DNA of 45,955 bases, taken from positions 1 to 45,955 of IMG/VR virus record IMGVR_UViG_3300042453_000938; one strand, given 5' to 3'. Source of the DNA: a virus. The notes beneath the pieces are model-generated. The model searched no databases and was not told the origin of the DNA. It saw only the letters and a program-made list of their open reading frames with translations. The position numbers were made by a program, and so were the translations under genes. The stretch's first letter is position 1. Every line of letters starts with the position of its first letter. Positions 8,215 through 17,651 of this stretch are shown here, one piece after another.

Positions 8215-11121
8215 ATGCCATACTCTTGCACCGTCGTATCATGCACGTTCAAGAACCTCTCCGCAGAGGACTTGGGCGTGAAGACGAATAGCAACAGCGA
8301 TGCCTCCATAGGCGCGAAGGTGCAGATGGAGTTGGAGTACACATCAAGCGAAGACATTGCGCCATCAAGGATACGGTTCAACCCAACGCTATTCACACCA
8401 TCGTTGCCGCTTGTTGACCCTGTCAGCACCATTGCGGGATATCAGGTTGAGGTTGATGCCGCAGCGATGATTGGAGATGTCATTGCATTGCCGTTTGCCA
8501 CGGGTTCGGCTTATGAAAGTTGCAATCAGAACGTAGAGGCGGAACTTGAGATACTCGACACAGACCGCGCTGTCATACGCTTCACGTTCGTGATGACAAT
8601 GGACTTGAGTGCGGCCATCAACGGCACATCATTGCCAAACGAGAAGCGGTTGCTTTCCGTTCATCGCTCTGCTGTGACGATGTTGCCCACAGCATCGCCA
8701 CAAAGCGTGTATCTCTTCGACAATCGTGGCGTGTATTCGTTCATCCGTTTCCAAAGCGCATCAGGCGAGTTCTTCAACCTACGGCATTGGCAACCTTACG
8801 AGTCGCGGTGGTATGCAAAGGGCTTGCCGAACAACACCGTCAATCCGCCACAAGCAGAACTATCAACAGGCTACGGGCATGTGTTCGAGTTGAAGCGCGG
8901 TGGGGAGGTTGTCACCACGTTGAGCGTGTATGAGCCTACGGAGGTGTCGCTGTACCTCGTTGACCAATCACCTTCGCTTGCCGTAGGACAGACGTTCTAC
9001 GCGTATTTGATTGACAATGCCGCAGGGAACAACCTCGCAACATTCCAACAGCAATACGGGTGCGAGACATACGGGAGCGAGGTTGAGTTCGGAACAACGA
9101 CCGATGGCGATGACCTTGGCGGCAATCTGATTGGCATGACCGCGTGCTATGATGCGGTCACGCATCTATCAACCCCTTCCATTCGTCTGCGCTTCAAGGT
9201 TGGCACAGCACTCGATGCTTCTCGCTCGTATTCAATCATCGTTGTCGTGTGCGGCATTCCGGACGTTGGCAACGACACGTTCACCAACTCGTTCATCCTG
9301 TACAACATCGCGGCCAACGGAGTTCCATCCGCTCCGCCATTGGACAGCACCCACTTTGAAGGCTCAATCAATGACTACAACACCGACAGCGGCACGGACA
9401 ATGTGATATCAACCGTGGTTGACCACTTGCGCTGTACCGTGCGCGTGAACCGAGCGGCATACGATGCGTTGCCGCAATCCGTATTGCTTGGTTCCACGTG
9501 GAACGATGGCATGCGCAGTATCGTTGTGAAGGTCATTGACGAAGCGACGAACCTCACGATATGGGAGAACACCTACACCAAGATTGGCGGTGTGTGGGGA
9601 GGCAACGGCACGAACATCGTACAGGAGGTGCTTGATGGGCCGATGAATGAGTACTCAATATGGCTTCACACGGCATACCCCAACATTGGCGGCAACCCCG
9701 ATTTCAGCAACGCAAGCATCAAGGTGCTGTGGGCCTTCGTTGTTGAGTTTCCGGATGTTGACAATTGGCGCGTGGAGTATCGTTATCCACAGCGCGTCCT
9801 TGTCAACGGCTACGGCAACTTCACGAAGGTCATTGAGAGCATTGAATTGATTGACTATCCTACGGGGATGCCGCTGACCAATCTATGCCAAGGCGACATA
9901 GCAATGGTCAAGGTCGTGCTTGACCAGACGCAAGACAACGATGTTGATTGGAACATCCGTGTGAAGTACGCCTACGAGCCATACGGGTTCGTCAGCAACA
10001 ACGATGTGCGGCCAAGCAACACTCCCGAAGAAGAGTCATACGCAGGGATGTTCGCACAACTCGACCAACCGGAGTTCAGCCTTGTTCCGGCAACCTTTGA
10101 GAACGTCGATGGTGTTCTGCAAGCCGCCTTCCTCTTTGATTACAGCAATGTGCCGATAGGTCAGAAGCCTTGCATCTACGTCATTGCCGAACCCGTTGAT
10201 GGCTTGTGTCCGGAGCCAATCATCAACCTTGCGGTGGCCGTAGATGACTGCATCAACAGCGTCTTCACCATCGAGATTGACGTAGCCAACAGCGAGGTAT
10301 TCATTGTCGAAGGCTTGGCGTACTCAATCAACAACGGGCCAGTCATCAATGATGTTTCCGGCCCGAACTTCTACATCATTGGGCCGTTCAATTGCACTGA
10401 CACCGTCAAGGTTGAGGTTATGCGTAGCGGTGACGGGGCCTGTCACTACGACCTTGGCTCATTCGCCAGCGGTTGTGGGCCATGTTGCGACTATCCGAAC
10501 ATGCCAACGATGACCAACGTGCTGTATTGGTGTACGGCTGACGAGCAAGCGGGTCTTGAGGCAGGGTCATCACCCGGAGACACGTTCCTGATACGCGACT
10601 TGCTCAACTCTTCACCTCCCGGTGCAACGCTGTTTGAGCAGAACACGGGCAACAAAGCAACGTGGAACGGCTCTTCGTGGGACATTGAGGTGCTTGCGCC
10701 CGGAACCGTGGTGTACATCACATCAGCAGGGTCAAGCATCAACGACTATGACAAGTACTTCGTTGTTCGCGGTGCGGCAAACGGCACGGCATTGTATCCA
10801 AGCGGCAAGTTCGCCCGTGAATGGCTCTATCCCGTGCGCGATGGCGATAGCGACCCCGCTGGCGGACACAAGGCAATGTCCATAAGCACCTACACGAACA
10901 TCTACGCGGATGAGAATGACTACAGCGAGTGCCGCGTTGGAACCATTCAAGTGTACTCTCCGTTGCTGTCGGTTTGGATTGACCTTGAAACCGCAAGCGA
11001 AGAGAACCTGATGACGGTCGGTGCAATAGATCACGACAACATCGACACCCGTATGGCGTGGTATGGTGGGCCAACGGGTACGTTCTTCCAAGGCTATTCA
11101 CGCGAACGCTTCTTTGTCTGA
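8215..11121 (+). CDS. Large tail tip/fibre-type structural protein
   Basis: 968 aa, beginning 2 bp after the previous stop. The sequence is almost entirely beta-type (frequent Val, Thr, Asn, Tyr and Gly with few long helices), suggesting several immunoglobulin- or carbohydrate-binding-like modules. A cysteine cluster CGPCCDYP lies near residue 755. The size, the position after the tape measure and tip genes, and the composition fit a tail-tip or receptor-recognition protein. No enzymatic motif was seen. I do not recognise the family. Confidence 0.5.
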   Translation: MPYSCTVVSCTFKNLSAEDLGVKTNSNSDASIGAKVQMELEYTSSEDIAPSRIRFNPTLFTPSLPLVDPVSTIAGYQVEVDAAAMIGDVIALPFATGSAYESCNQNVEAELEILDTDRAVIRFTFVMTMDLSAAINGTSLPNEKRLLSVHRSAVTMLPTASPQSVYLFDNRGVYSFIRFQSASGEFFNLRHWQPYESRWYAKGLPNNTVNPPQAELSTGYGHVFELKRGGEVVTTLSVYEPTEVSLYLVDQSPSLAVGQTFYAYLIDNAAGNNLATFQQQYGCETYGSEVEFGTTTDGDDLGGNLIGMTACYDAVTHLSTPSIRLRFKVGTALDASRSYSIIVVVCGIPDVGNDTFTNSFILYNIAANGVPSAPPLDSTHFEGSINDYNTDSGTDNVISTVVDHLRCTVRVNRAAYDALPQSVLLGSTWNDGMRSIVVKVIDEATNLTIWENTYTKIGGVWGGNGTNIVQEVLDGPMNEYSIWLHTAYPNIGGNPDFSNASIKVLWAFVVEFPDVDNWRVEYRYPQRVLVNGYGNFTKVIESIELIDYPTGMPLTNLCQGDIAMVKVVLDQTQDNDVDWNIRVKYAYEPYGFVSNNDVRPSNTPEEESYAGMFAQLDQPEFSLVPATFENVDGVLQAAFLFDYSNVPIGQKPCIYVIAEPVDGLCPEPIINLAVAVDDCINSVFTIEIDVANSEVFIVEGLAYSINNGPVINDVSGPNFYIIGPFNCTDTVKVEVMRSGDGACHYDLGSFASGCGPCCDYPNMPTMTNVLYWCTADEQAGLEAGSSPGDTFLIRDLLNSSPPGATLFEQNTGNKATWNGSSWDIEVLAPGTVVYITSAGSSINDYDKYFVVRGAANGTALYPSGKFAREWLYPVRDGDSDPAGGHKAMSISTYTNIYADENDYSECRVGTIQVYSPLLSVWIDLETASEENLMTVGAIDHDNIDTRMAWYGGPTGTFFQGYSRERFFV

Positions 11122-12350
11122 TGGCAACACCTTCTCCAATACCTCTGACCATTGTTGAGATTGAGAACCCGCGCCTTGCTGAAGAGGCACGCGAGTTCTT
11201 CGCTGTGACGGAGGTCGTTTGCTTGCCGCGCAAGTTCCCTTGCCTGACGGTGGAAGACAACCCGGTGTACGGGGACGATGACACCTTCGCGTGCCAAACA
11301 GGATGCGATGAGGAGCCGTTCATGTTCATCGTAGAGCCTGACGACACGATACAGATACAATTCCAACTGCCTGACCAAGTCAACGAAGACCCGCAAGACC
11401 CTGACAGCGGTTGGTACAACAATGCGGAGGATGAATACTTCATCCGCCTTGAGGTCTTGGACAGCGCAAACACTGTGGTGTTCGATGGCTTCATCAGCGA
11501 GATTGCGGACTCATGGTACGTTGGCGCAAATGAAGACGGCATCACGGTTCAGTATGTGAACATCAACGTCAACAGGTTGCTTGAAGAGATAGGAACTGAC
11601 TGCTTCTACTTCCGCGCCACCGTGTTGCTTGGCGTTGGTGACTACTTGTCGGTAAACCGCGCTGGCCCTGCGCTTCCGGCTGGCCCTTGGCCTATTGGCT
11701 TCCGATACTTCCTTAATGCTGGGCTGGAGCAAGGGTACATCTACGAATGGGGCTCAAGCGGGTGGTTTCAAATACGTCCTCCGTTCGTTGATGGTGAATG
11801 GATATACATCGCGTCATTGGGTTCGTTCTTTGCCTACAACGAAGCATTGGAGGTGTGGGAGATACAGACAGGAACGCCTCCGGCAGATGAAGAGGCCTTC
11901 CAATACTTCTACACCATGTCCTACCGCGTTCGCAAGTGTGACGAACCCGTGGTGCGGTTCAGCGCAACATTGCGCGGTGTTGATTGCATCGGGTTCCTAC
12001 ACGACATTCCGGACATACCACTTGGCGGTGGCGAAGGTGGCCCGTTCCAATGGGACTTCAAGGTTCTCGGTTCGTGCGAAACAATCAAGTTGAATGCGCA
12101 GAGGGAACTGACCAAGAACAACAGGCTTGTGTCCGTGCGCGAACGCATGAGCGCACAGGTGAGGACGATTGGGATGCCGAAGAGTGTGGCCTACGTCATT
12201 CGCGCAATCCTTGCATCCAAGGAGTTCTACATTGATGGAGTGCAATACCATGAGGCTGGCGAACTTCAGCGGAACAACGATGTTGGAGAACATTGGTGGC
12301 TTGACTTTGAGGTGTCGAGAACTGATTGTGACACCTCAACAACATGCTGA
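11121..12350 (+). CDS. Tail structural protein, probable tip or fibre component
   Basis: 409 aa from the ATG at 11121, which overlaps the previous stop (TGATGG); an earlier in-frame start lies inside the upstream gene and is less likely. The protein is beta-rich and acidic, with phrases such as EWGSSGWFQIRPPFVDGEWI that resemble collar or carbohydrate-binding repeats in phage fibres. It is the last gene of the first tail block, followed by a gap of about 120 bp. It probably acts with the 968-aa protein in host contact. The role rests on context only. Confidence 0.45.
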   Translation: MATPSPIPLTIVEIENPRLAEEAREFFAVTEVVCLPRKFPCLTVEDNPVYGDDDTFACQTGCDEEPFMFIVEPDDTIQIQFQLPDQVNEDPQDPDSGWYNNAEDEYFIRLEVLDSANTVVFDGFISEIADSWYVGANEDGITVQYVNINVNRLLEEIGTDCFYFRATVLLGVGDYLSVNRAGPALPAGPWPIGFRYFLNAGLEQGYIYEWGSSGWFQIRPPFVDGEWIYIASLGSFFAYNEALEVWEIQTGTPPADEEAFQYFYTMSYRVRKCDEPVVRFSATLRGVDCIGFLHDIPDIPLGGGEGGPFQWDFKVLGSCETIKLNAQRELTKNNRLVSVRERMSAQVRTIGMPKSVAYVIRAILASKEFYIDGVQYHEAGELQRNNDVGEHWWLDFEVSRTDCDTSTTC

Positions 12351-12359
12351 AGAGTGAAG

Positions 12360-12367
12360 TATATTTG
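12360..12367 (+). promoter_or_regulatory. Bacteroidota-type minus-7 box TATATTTG
   Basis: TATATTTG matches TAnnTTTG, the minus-7 element of Bacteroidota promoters, and lies in the 119-bp gap before the 189-aa structural gene. No clear TTG/TTTG occurs 19-21 bp upstream, so this is half a promoter match. A start site about 7 bp downstream would give a leader of about 95 nt that carries the conserved element at 12422-12461. Confidence 0.4.
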
Positions 12368-12421
12368 CCGTGTACACGATACCCCGTGTGCGTGGCGCAA
12401 GCCTGATATCTTGAGGGCAAT

Positions 12422-12461
12422 CGTTCACCCTGATGAATAGAACGAGCAACCTTCAAACCTT
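12422..12461 (+). promoter_or_regulatory. Conserved 40-nt leader element, copy 1
   Basis: This element begins CGTTCACCCTGATGAATAG and aligns over about 40 nt with 19374-19413 upstream of the major capsid gene. The shared pattern is CGTTCA-CCTGATGAA, A-ACG-GCAAC, then A-rich sequence ending CCTT. It ends 8 nt before the ATG at 12470. Two copies ahead of two presumably abundant virion proteins suggest a translation enhancer or regulator-binding leader. Confidence 0.5.
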
Positions 12462-12469
12462 CAAACACA

Positions 12470-13039
12470 ATGGCATTTTGCGGAACTGGGTGTGCAAGCC
12501 CCATCCCACAGGTTGTTGGTGCCGCGTGCAAGATTGTTACCCGCCCTGCTGGCTTTGACCGAGTCATCTTCAAGCGGTGTGACTACACCTTCACGAACAT
12601 CACAGACCTCAATGAATGGGCAGCAGCCCTTGCGAATGGCGACATCGGTTCAACGGGCCGAGTACTTGGAAGCAAGCCGAAAGGCTCTGCGACCAAGAGG
12701 CGCGTTGCATCGTGCTTGCCCGAGCGAACCACCAACTACACGCGCACGTGGAACTGGAAGGACAGCAATGCTGACTTGGACACGCTGACGGAGTACGACT
12801 TCTATCAGCACATTGACGAGAACCAAGACACGCTGAACATCGCTTTCCTGACGTGCGATGGCCTGTTGTACGGCTTCTTCCCCGACTATTCCCTTGACGT
12901 GGATGACACGCGCACGGAACCCAATGACGAAGATGCGGTCATTGAGTGCGTGGTCGAGGTTAAGAGCCGCCTCATCAGCAAGCCTGTAAAGGTTCCCGGC
13001 CTTGCCGAAATCCTTGCAACGACCGAAAGCGGTTCGTAA
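12470..13039 (+). CDS. Probable major tail (tube) protein
   Basis: 189 aa starting MAFCGTGCASPIP. It has its own upstream gap, a promoter-like box and a leader element shared with the major capsid gene, which argues for an abundant structural product. The size (about 21 kDa) and mixed beta content fit a tail tube protein, and no other gene in the window is a better candidate. It contains several cysteines, unlike most tube proteins. It could instead be a head decoration or tip protein. The assignment rests on context and expression signals. Confidence 0.4.
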   Translation: MAFCGTGCASPIPQVVGAACKIVTRPAGFDRVIFKRCDYTFTNITDLNEWAAALANGDIGSTGRVLGSKPKGSATKRRVASCLPERTTNYTRTWNWKDSNADLDTLTEYDFYQHIDENQDTLNIAFLTCDGLLYGFFPDYSLDVDDTRTEPNDEDAVIECVVEVKSRLISKPVKVPGLAEILATTESGS

Positions 13040-13049
13040 CCTTCAGTCT

Positions 13050-14951
13050 ATGGCGTTCGATATCAACCGATACGTTCAAGACTTCTTCAACCTCCCCAGC
13101 CCACCTCTGCAAGAGAAGTGGGTTGGGGAGTACGAAGCAGTCAGCGTTCACGTCAACGGCATCGTTCCGGTGAAGTTGATTGAGACACGAAGGCCATACG
13201 AGGACGAGGACATTGCGCTGTACCGCAGGGCGAACTATGAGCCTGTTACCAAGGGGCCGTTCGCACGGTTCAACAGCGACTTGAGCCGCGTATTCAGCGG
13301 TTCACAAGTGAGCGTCAACGTGAACAACGATGACCTCCAAGAGTACATTGAGCAGAACAATTTTGACGGCATGGACTTGCGCTCCTATTGGAGCCGCAAG
13401 TTGTGCAAGCGCATGATTGTTGACCCCAATGGTGTGCTTGTTCGTTGGGTTGATGTTGTGCCGGATGCACCCAACGCTCAAGTGCAGCCTCAATTGGTGA
13501 TGGTGTTGAGCAAGAACATCAAGCACCTGACAGAAGACGTTCTTTCGTGGGAGTCCGAAGAGCGCAGCGAAATCCTTGTGCAGACACGCGATGGGAGCGA
13601 GTTGCGCAATGAAGGGGTGGTCTACAACATTGTGGACAAGGTCAACTATTACAAACTGCGGCAGTACGGGCGCAAAGAAGACGCTTCGTTTGAACTGCTC
13701 ATTCACTATCCACACCGCCTCAACCGCCTACCAATTGACACGCTTGGCGGTGACGAGATTGTGATGACCGACACCCGCACGAACAAGGACAACGTGTGGT
13801 TTCAGTCATTCGTGTCCAATGCATTGCCTTACGCGAACGAGTGTGTTCGTCAATGGAGCGACCACCAAGGCGTATTGGTCACGGCTGGCTTCCCCTTGCG
13901 CGAGGTTGAAGGCATTGATTGCGCCTACAAGGGATGCCACAACGGATACATCACCGAGAAAGGATTGCACGATGAGGTGACGCGCAAGACGTGTCCATCA
14001 TGCAAGGGGCGTGGCAAGGTTGCTCCGTTTGGCCCCTACGGGGTACTCATCAGGCGCAGGGCTTCGATGCTTGAAGGCCAAAGCGGAGGCTCTGACCGAG
14101 ACATGGTCAAGTTCATCAACCCCGACCCAAGCATCCTTGAGTTTGGCAACAAGACGTGGCGTGAATACAAGGCCGACCTTGAGAAGGAGTTGAACCAACT
14201 CTTTATCGATGAGGCGCAGAGCGGAGTTGCCAAGAACATAGACCGTGAGCATAAGGTGGCTAAACTCGATACAATCGGGTATCACCTTTACATGGTGCTG
14301 ATGAAGCGCACGTTGATTGACCTTGCTGAACTCATGTTCTACGGCATCGGAGAGGTTGACATTGAAATCAACCTTCCGCCCACGTTCATTGTGCGAAGCG
14401 AGTCTGACTTGACTGCGGAGATGCAAGCATTGAAGCAAGCGGGTGCGCCATTCTCTATGGATGGCATGGTGTGGATGGAGTTCGTTCGCAAGCGGTTTCC
14501 GGGCCAAACGGCAACCATCAAGATGATTGAGGTGTTGAGCGACTATGATGTGCTGTTCGGTATGAGCGATGAGGACATTGTCGCACAGCGAGCGGGTGGC
14601 ATCATTGATGACGTACTTGTACGAAGGCATACTCTTGCCCATGCCGCGCTCAAGCGTCTTGTGCGCGAACTTGGAGCGGAGGTGTTGTATCAGGACAACA
14701 TCTTTGACTTGATTGACGACAAGGTTGAGGCGTTACTGCCAGCCGCACGATTGGAAGACGTGAGCGAAGTGGAGTCACCCGGAGCGGAGGAGGATGACAA
14801 CACAGAGATGATTGACGGTATTGTGGCAATGCTTCGCAGGATTGCTGATGCTGACAACCGCATGGCATCAGCAGAGGCAAGCCTTTCAGACTTTGAGGCG
14901 GAAGGAATTGCTATTGACCGTGACGAGTTCATGCAACGCGTAATGGCATGA
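13050..14951 (+). CDS. Portal protein with zinc-binding insertion
   Basis: 633 aa from ATG 13050; an in-frame start at 13002 lies inside the previous gene. The length, the position directly before a MuF-type minor head protein, and the helical stem-like region (about 360-470, including EYKADLEKELNQLF) fit a portal protein, the dodecameric ring through which DNA enters the capsid. C291, C296, C315 and C318 form a CxxxxC...CPSCKGRG cluster like the DnaJ zinc centre, an insertion most portals lack. The C-terminal 150 residues are acidic and coiled. I could not verify the portal fold itself; the assignment combines size and synteny. Confidence 0.7.
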   Translation: MAFDINRYVQDFFNLPSPPLQEKWVGEYEAVSVHVNGIVPVKLIETRRPYEDEDIALYRRANYEPVTKGPFARFNSDLSRVFSGSQVSVNVNNDDLQEYIEQNNFDGMDLRSYWSRKLCKRMIVDPNGVLVRWVDVVPDAPNAQVQPQLVMVLSKNIKHLTEDVLSWESEERSEILVQTRDGSELRNEGVVYNIVDKVNYYKLRQYGRKEDASFELLIHYPHRLNRLPIDTLGGDEIVMTDTRTNKDNVWFQSFVSNALPYANECVRQWSDHQGVLVTAGFPLREVEGIDCAYKGCHNGYITEKGLHDEVTRKTCPSCKGRGKVAPFGPYGVLIRRRASMLEGQSGGSDRDMVKFINPDPSILEFGNKTWREYKADLEKELNQLFIDEAQSGVAKNIDREHKVAKLDTIGYHLYMVLMKRTLIDLAELMFYGIGEVDIEINLPPTFIVRSESDLTAEMQALKQAGAPFSMDGMVWMEFVRKRFPGQTATIKMIEVLSDYDVLFGMSDEDIVAQRAGGIIDDVLVRRHTLAHAALKRLVRELGAEVLYQDNIFDLIDDKVEALLPAARLEDVSEVESPGAEEDDNTEMIDGIVAMLRRIADADNRMASAEASLSDFEAEGIAIDRDEFMQRVMA

Positions 14952-14955
14952 ACCA

Positions 14956-16797
14956 ATGTCCCTGTATCAACTCGTCAACGAGAACCAGCGCATAGCCGAA
15001 GATGGCGTGCGGCAGTTGCAAGGTCGCTTCAAGCGGCTTGAGCGCGACATGCTTTCTCAACTGAAGGAGTACCTACGCCAACTTCCAACGAAGGGCGGCA
15101 AGATTGTAATGGATGAGACCAGCACACGCGTGCTGAACCAACTCAATGGTGTGCTTGGTGAGACCTTGCGCCACAAGGATGTGCGTGATGCAATACGTGG
15201 CCTGTTGCCGGAGTTCGACAAGATTGCGGCCAACGTCATCACAATGCATGGCGAAGAGAGCGGGTTGAAAGTTTCGCAATCGTTGCTCACGGACACGCGC
15301 AACCGAATGGTGCAGATGACATCCGACAACATCATCTCCAGCGGTTACAACGCAAGGTTTGCTGACCCCGTGCGCAAGGTGTTATTCAATCACATCAATT
15401 TCGGGGCTGGCATCCTTGACACGGAGAAGGCATTGCGGACAATCATTGCGCCCACTGACGGCAATGGAGCATTGACGCGTTACGTTGGAGGTGTTGCGCG
15501 TGACTCGTTCCATCAGTACGAAGGACAGACGCATAAGCAGATTGCGGAACTCAACGGATTGAAGAATTGGAGGTATGTTGGGAACATCGTCACCACTACG
15601 CGACCGCAATGCAGAAGGTGGGTCGGCAAGGATATCATCCTTGGCTCTGAACTTGAGGACGAGGTGAGGTGGGCGCGAAACAATGGAAGCGGTTGGATAC
15701 CCGGAACAGATGTTGCGCTGTGGCCCATCAATCGCGGTGGCTATAACTGCCGTCACAAGGCGATACCAACACGAAGGGGCGAAGGAGGAAGGCCACAGCA
15801 ACAACCGACACAGCAACCACAACCCGCACCACAACCAACCCCTGCACCCGCGCCTACACCCGCTCCTACACCCGCGCCTGTGCCAGCCCCTGCGCCACCA
15901 GCAATGCCAAGGTTACAGCGCAGAACACCACTTCAACAGCCTGTCATACCTCAACCCGTAAACCAACAACAAACCGCACCTGCGGTAAGGCAATCGAACA
16001 AGCCGCAAATAGACCAAGAGAGGTTCTTGGGCGCACGCAACGAAGCAATGAATGCCGCCTACGCGGAAGCCTGTGCAAATCAAGACGGCATTGTTGATGT
16101 GATGCGGAAGAATAACACGGTACACGGGTTCTTGAAACCGGGAGAGGAATTGGGCTCCCGCAAACTCAAAGGCAAAGTTGAGAAAGGCAATCCGACCGCG
16201 ATTCATGGCACCCTCGGCAAAGCGAACGGAATGGCGATGATTAGTAAGGCGGGTGTTGTTACACGATTGCCCGATGACCACACGGTAATTCTCAAGGGTT
16301 ATGACAATGACATGGCCGAGTTTCAACGCGATGTGGAGGCATGGGGCAAGAAGGTCTCCAAAGGCGATTATTGGGTGTCTGGAGATGGCAATATATGGAT
16401 GGAAGGTAAGCATCTTGGCAGACGCGATAGGACAGGCAAACCAAGAATATGGAGCGCAAGCACCATTGGCAGACGAGTTGAGAAGAATGTAATAGGCACG
16501 GTGACTCACGAGAACGCGCACATCATACATTTTGAGGTGGACAATCCTGTTGTGGTTGCCGGGGAATGGAGTCCCCCCCTTATGGAGAAGCGAGCGCGGT
16601 TATGGGGAATAAATTTGGCTGACTCCCCAACGCTGTACGGAGAAACTAATTGGCATGAATTCTGGGCAGAGTCCTTTGCCTGTTACGTTCATGCTCCCGA
16701 ATGGTTCCGGAAGGAATATCCCAAAGCACATGGCTTCTTTGAGGATATGTTGAAGGCGTATGGCATAGACAAGAACACAATCACACAATACCGCTGA
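14956..16797 (+). CDS. MuF-type minor head protein fused to a zincin-like metallopeptidase
   Basis: 613 aa. Residues 1-275 form the MuF-like head-morphogenesis part: helical, ending with the family signature around QCRRWVGK and GGYNCRHKAIP. A linker of Pro/Ala/Thr/Gln repeats (about 283-320) follows. The C-terminal domain contains HENAH at 518-522, a zincin HExxH motif, and WHEFWAESFACY at 566-577, which resembles the E-x-x-x-E helix supplying the third zinc ligand in anthrax lethal factor-like gluzincins (E568 or E572). MuF proteins are packaged in the head, and C-terminal effector domains on them are known. The peptidase may be injected with the DNA or may mature capsid proteins. Confidence 0.75.
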   Translation: MSLYQLVNENQRIAEDGVRQLQGRFKRLERDMLSQLKEYLRQLPTKGGKIVMDETSTRVLNQLNGVLGETLRHKDVRDAIRGLLPEFDKIAANVITMHGEESGLKVSQSLLTDTRNRMVQMTSDNIISSGYNARFADPVRKVLFNHINFGAGILDTEKALRTIIAPTDGNGALTRYVGGVARDSFHQYEGQTHKQIAELNGLKNWRYVGNIVTTTRPQCRRWVGKDIILGSELEDEVRWARNNGSGWIPGTDVALWPINRGGYNCRHKAIPTRRGEGGRPQQQPTQQPQPAPQPTPAPAPTPAPTPAPVPAPAPPAMPRLQRRTPLQQPVIPQPVNQQQTAPAVRQSNKPQIDQERFLGARNEAMNAAYAEACANQDGIVDVMRKNNTVHGFLKPGEELGSRKLKGKVEKGNPTAIHGTLGKANGMAMISKAGVVTRLPDDHTVILKGYDNDMAEFQRDVEAWGKKVSKGDYWVSGDGNIWMEGKHLGRRDRTGKPRIWSASTIGRRVEKNVIGTVTHENAHIIHFEVDNPVVVAGEWSPPLMEKRARLWGINLADSPTLYGETNWHEFWAESFACYVHAPEWFRKEYPKAHGFFEDMLKAYGIDKNTITQYR

Positions 16798-16991
16798 TGG
16801 ACTTTGTCGAACTCTTTCAAAGGGTATCTCGCGAAACGGAAGCAGCCGTTATCGCCAATGATATTGCCGAGTTGAAGCGAATACAACGCTTCATTGATGA
16901 TTATGAGGGCGAGTTGCCCGATACGGGGTTCGAGTTCTTCAACTGCATGCTCACTTCGGAACAACTTGCGGAGGTATATGGAGAAGATTGA
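16797..16991 (+). CDS. Small acidic hypothetical protein (64 aa)
   Basis: It starts MDFVELFQRVSRETEA with an ATG overlapping the stop of the MuF-peptidase gene, so it is translationally coupled to it. It is acidic and mostly helical. It also overlaps the next gene by 14 bp. No family is recognised. Because it is coupled to a gene with a toxin-like domain, an inhibitor or immunity role is possible, but nothing in the sequence proves it; a lysis-cassette role is equally open. Confidence 0.6.
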   Translation: MDFVELFQRVSRETEAAVIANDIAELKRIQRFIDDYEGELPDTGFEFFNCMLTSEQLAEVYGED

Positions 16992-17379
16992 TAGACTCAT
17001 GCGCGGCATACAGATGCTCCACGTTGTTGCCATCGTGGTCATCGTGGCAACAATCATTCTTGTGCTGCTTGAAGTTGCCCCAAAGGACGTTGAGCCGCCC
17101 ACATCGAAACAGGCGCAACGGCACTACGACAACAGTCAACATTTACAAGTTAGCATTGACTCTTTGGCCCGTGTGAACGCGGAACTTGAGAGGGTATCTT
17201 CGTTGTATGAGGACAGCCTACGCTCCATTGATGCGCGGTATGCTCCGCATCGTGCGCGTGTGCGCAATGCCAATGCTGATGGCCTTCGCCACATCCTCGA
17301 TAGCCTTCGCGCAGGGTACGTTGTCAACCGCGAACGATACCGTGTGCTTCTCGACAGAAGAATTGAGGTTGATAGTTGA
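16978..17379 (+). CDS. Membrane-anchored coiled-coil protein, inner-spanin-like
   Basis: 133 aa from ATG 16978 (MEKIDRLMRGIQ). One transmembrane segment at about residues 13-34 (HVVAIVVIVATIILVLLEVA) is followed by a polar helical region with heptad character and many Ser/Arg residues. This is the architecture of Rz-like inner-membrane spanins. A second gene starts inside it in another frame and encodes an exported protein, recalling the nested Rz/Rz1 arrangement. The neighbours are a lysis-associated DUF5675 protein and membrane proteins. Sequence identity to known spanins was not established. Confidence 0.5.
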   Translation: MEKIDRLMRGIQMLHVVAIVVIVATIILVLLEVAPKDVEPPTSKQAQRHYDNSQHLQVSIDSLARVNAELERVSSLYEDSLRSIDARYAPHRARVRNANADGLRHILDSLRAGYVVNRERYRVLLDRRIEVDS

Positions 17380-17650
17380 GAACGTAAGCACAGGCAACGA
17401 AGCCTTGGAGAAGTATGATGCGCTTGTGCGGCTCTACGGCATCAACGCCATTCGACTCAAGAACGAGTCGGCCAAGGCGGAGAAACTTCAACGTGCGAAG
17501 AACGAAATGGAAGCCGCCTTCAAGGAGCAAAAGACGCTGACCGACTTGTGGCATGGTGCATACTTGAGCCAGCGCAGAGGAACGAAGCGTTGGAAGGTCG
17601 CATCCCTTTTGTTTGGTGGAGTGATGATTGGTTCAATCCTTACCCAATAG
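17240..17650 (+). CDS. Exported coiled-coil protein with C-terminal membrane segment (spanin/lysis-like)
   Basis: 136 aa from ATG 17240, nested in the second half of the upstream gene in another frame (140 bp overlap). Residues 1-24 form a signal peptide with an AFA/Q cleavage site. The middle is helical with heptads (NEALEKYDALVRLYG, AEKLQRAKNEMEAAFKEQ). The C-terminus (about 118-136, KVASLLFGGVMIGSIL) is hydrophobic and could anchor it in a membrane. No lipobox cysteine is present at the cleavage site, so it is not a canonical outer spanin. An envelope-spanning lysis role is inferred from layout. Confidence 0.5.
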   Translation: MLRIVRVCAMPMLMAFATSSIAFAQGTLSTANDTVCFSTEELRLIVENVSTGNEALEKYDALVRLYGINAIRLKNESAKAEKLQRAKNEMEAAFKEQKTLTDLWHGAYLSQRRGTKRWKVASLLFGGVMIGSILTQ

Positions 17651-17651
17651 C

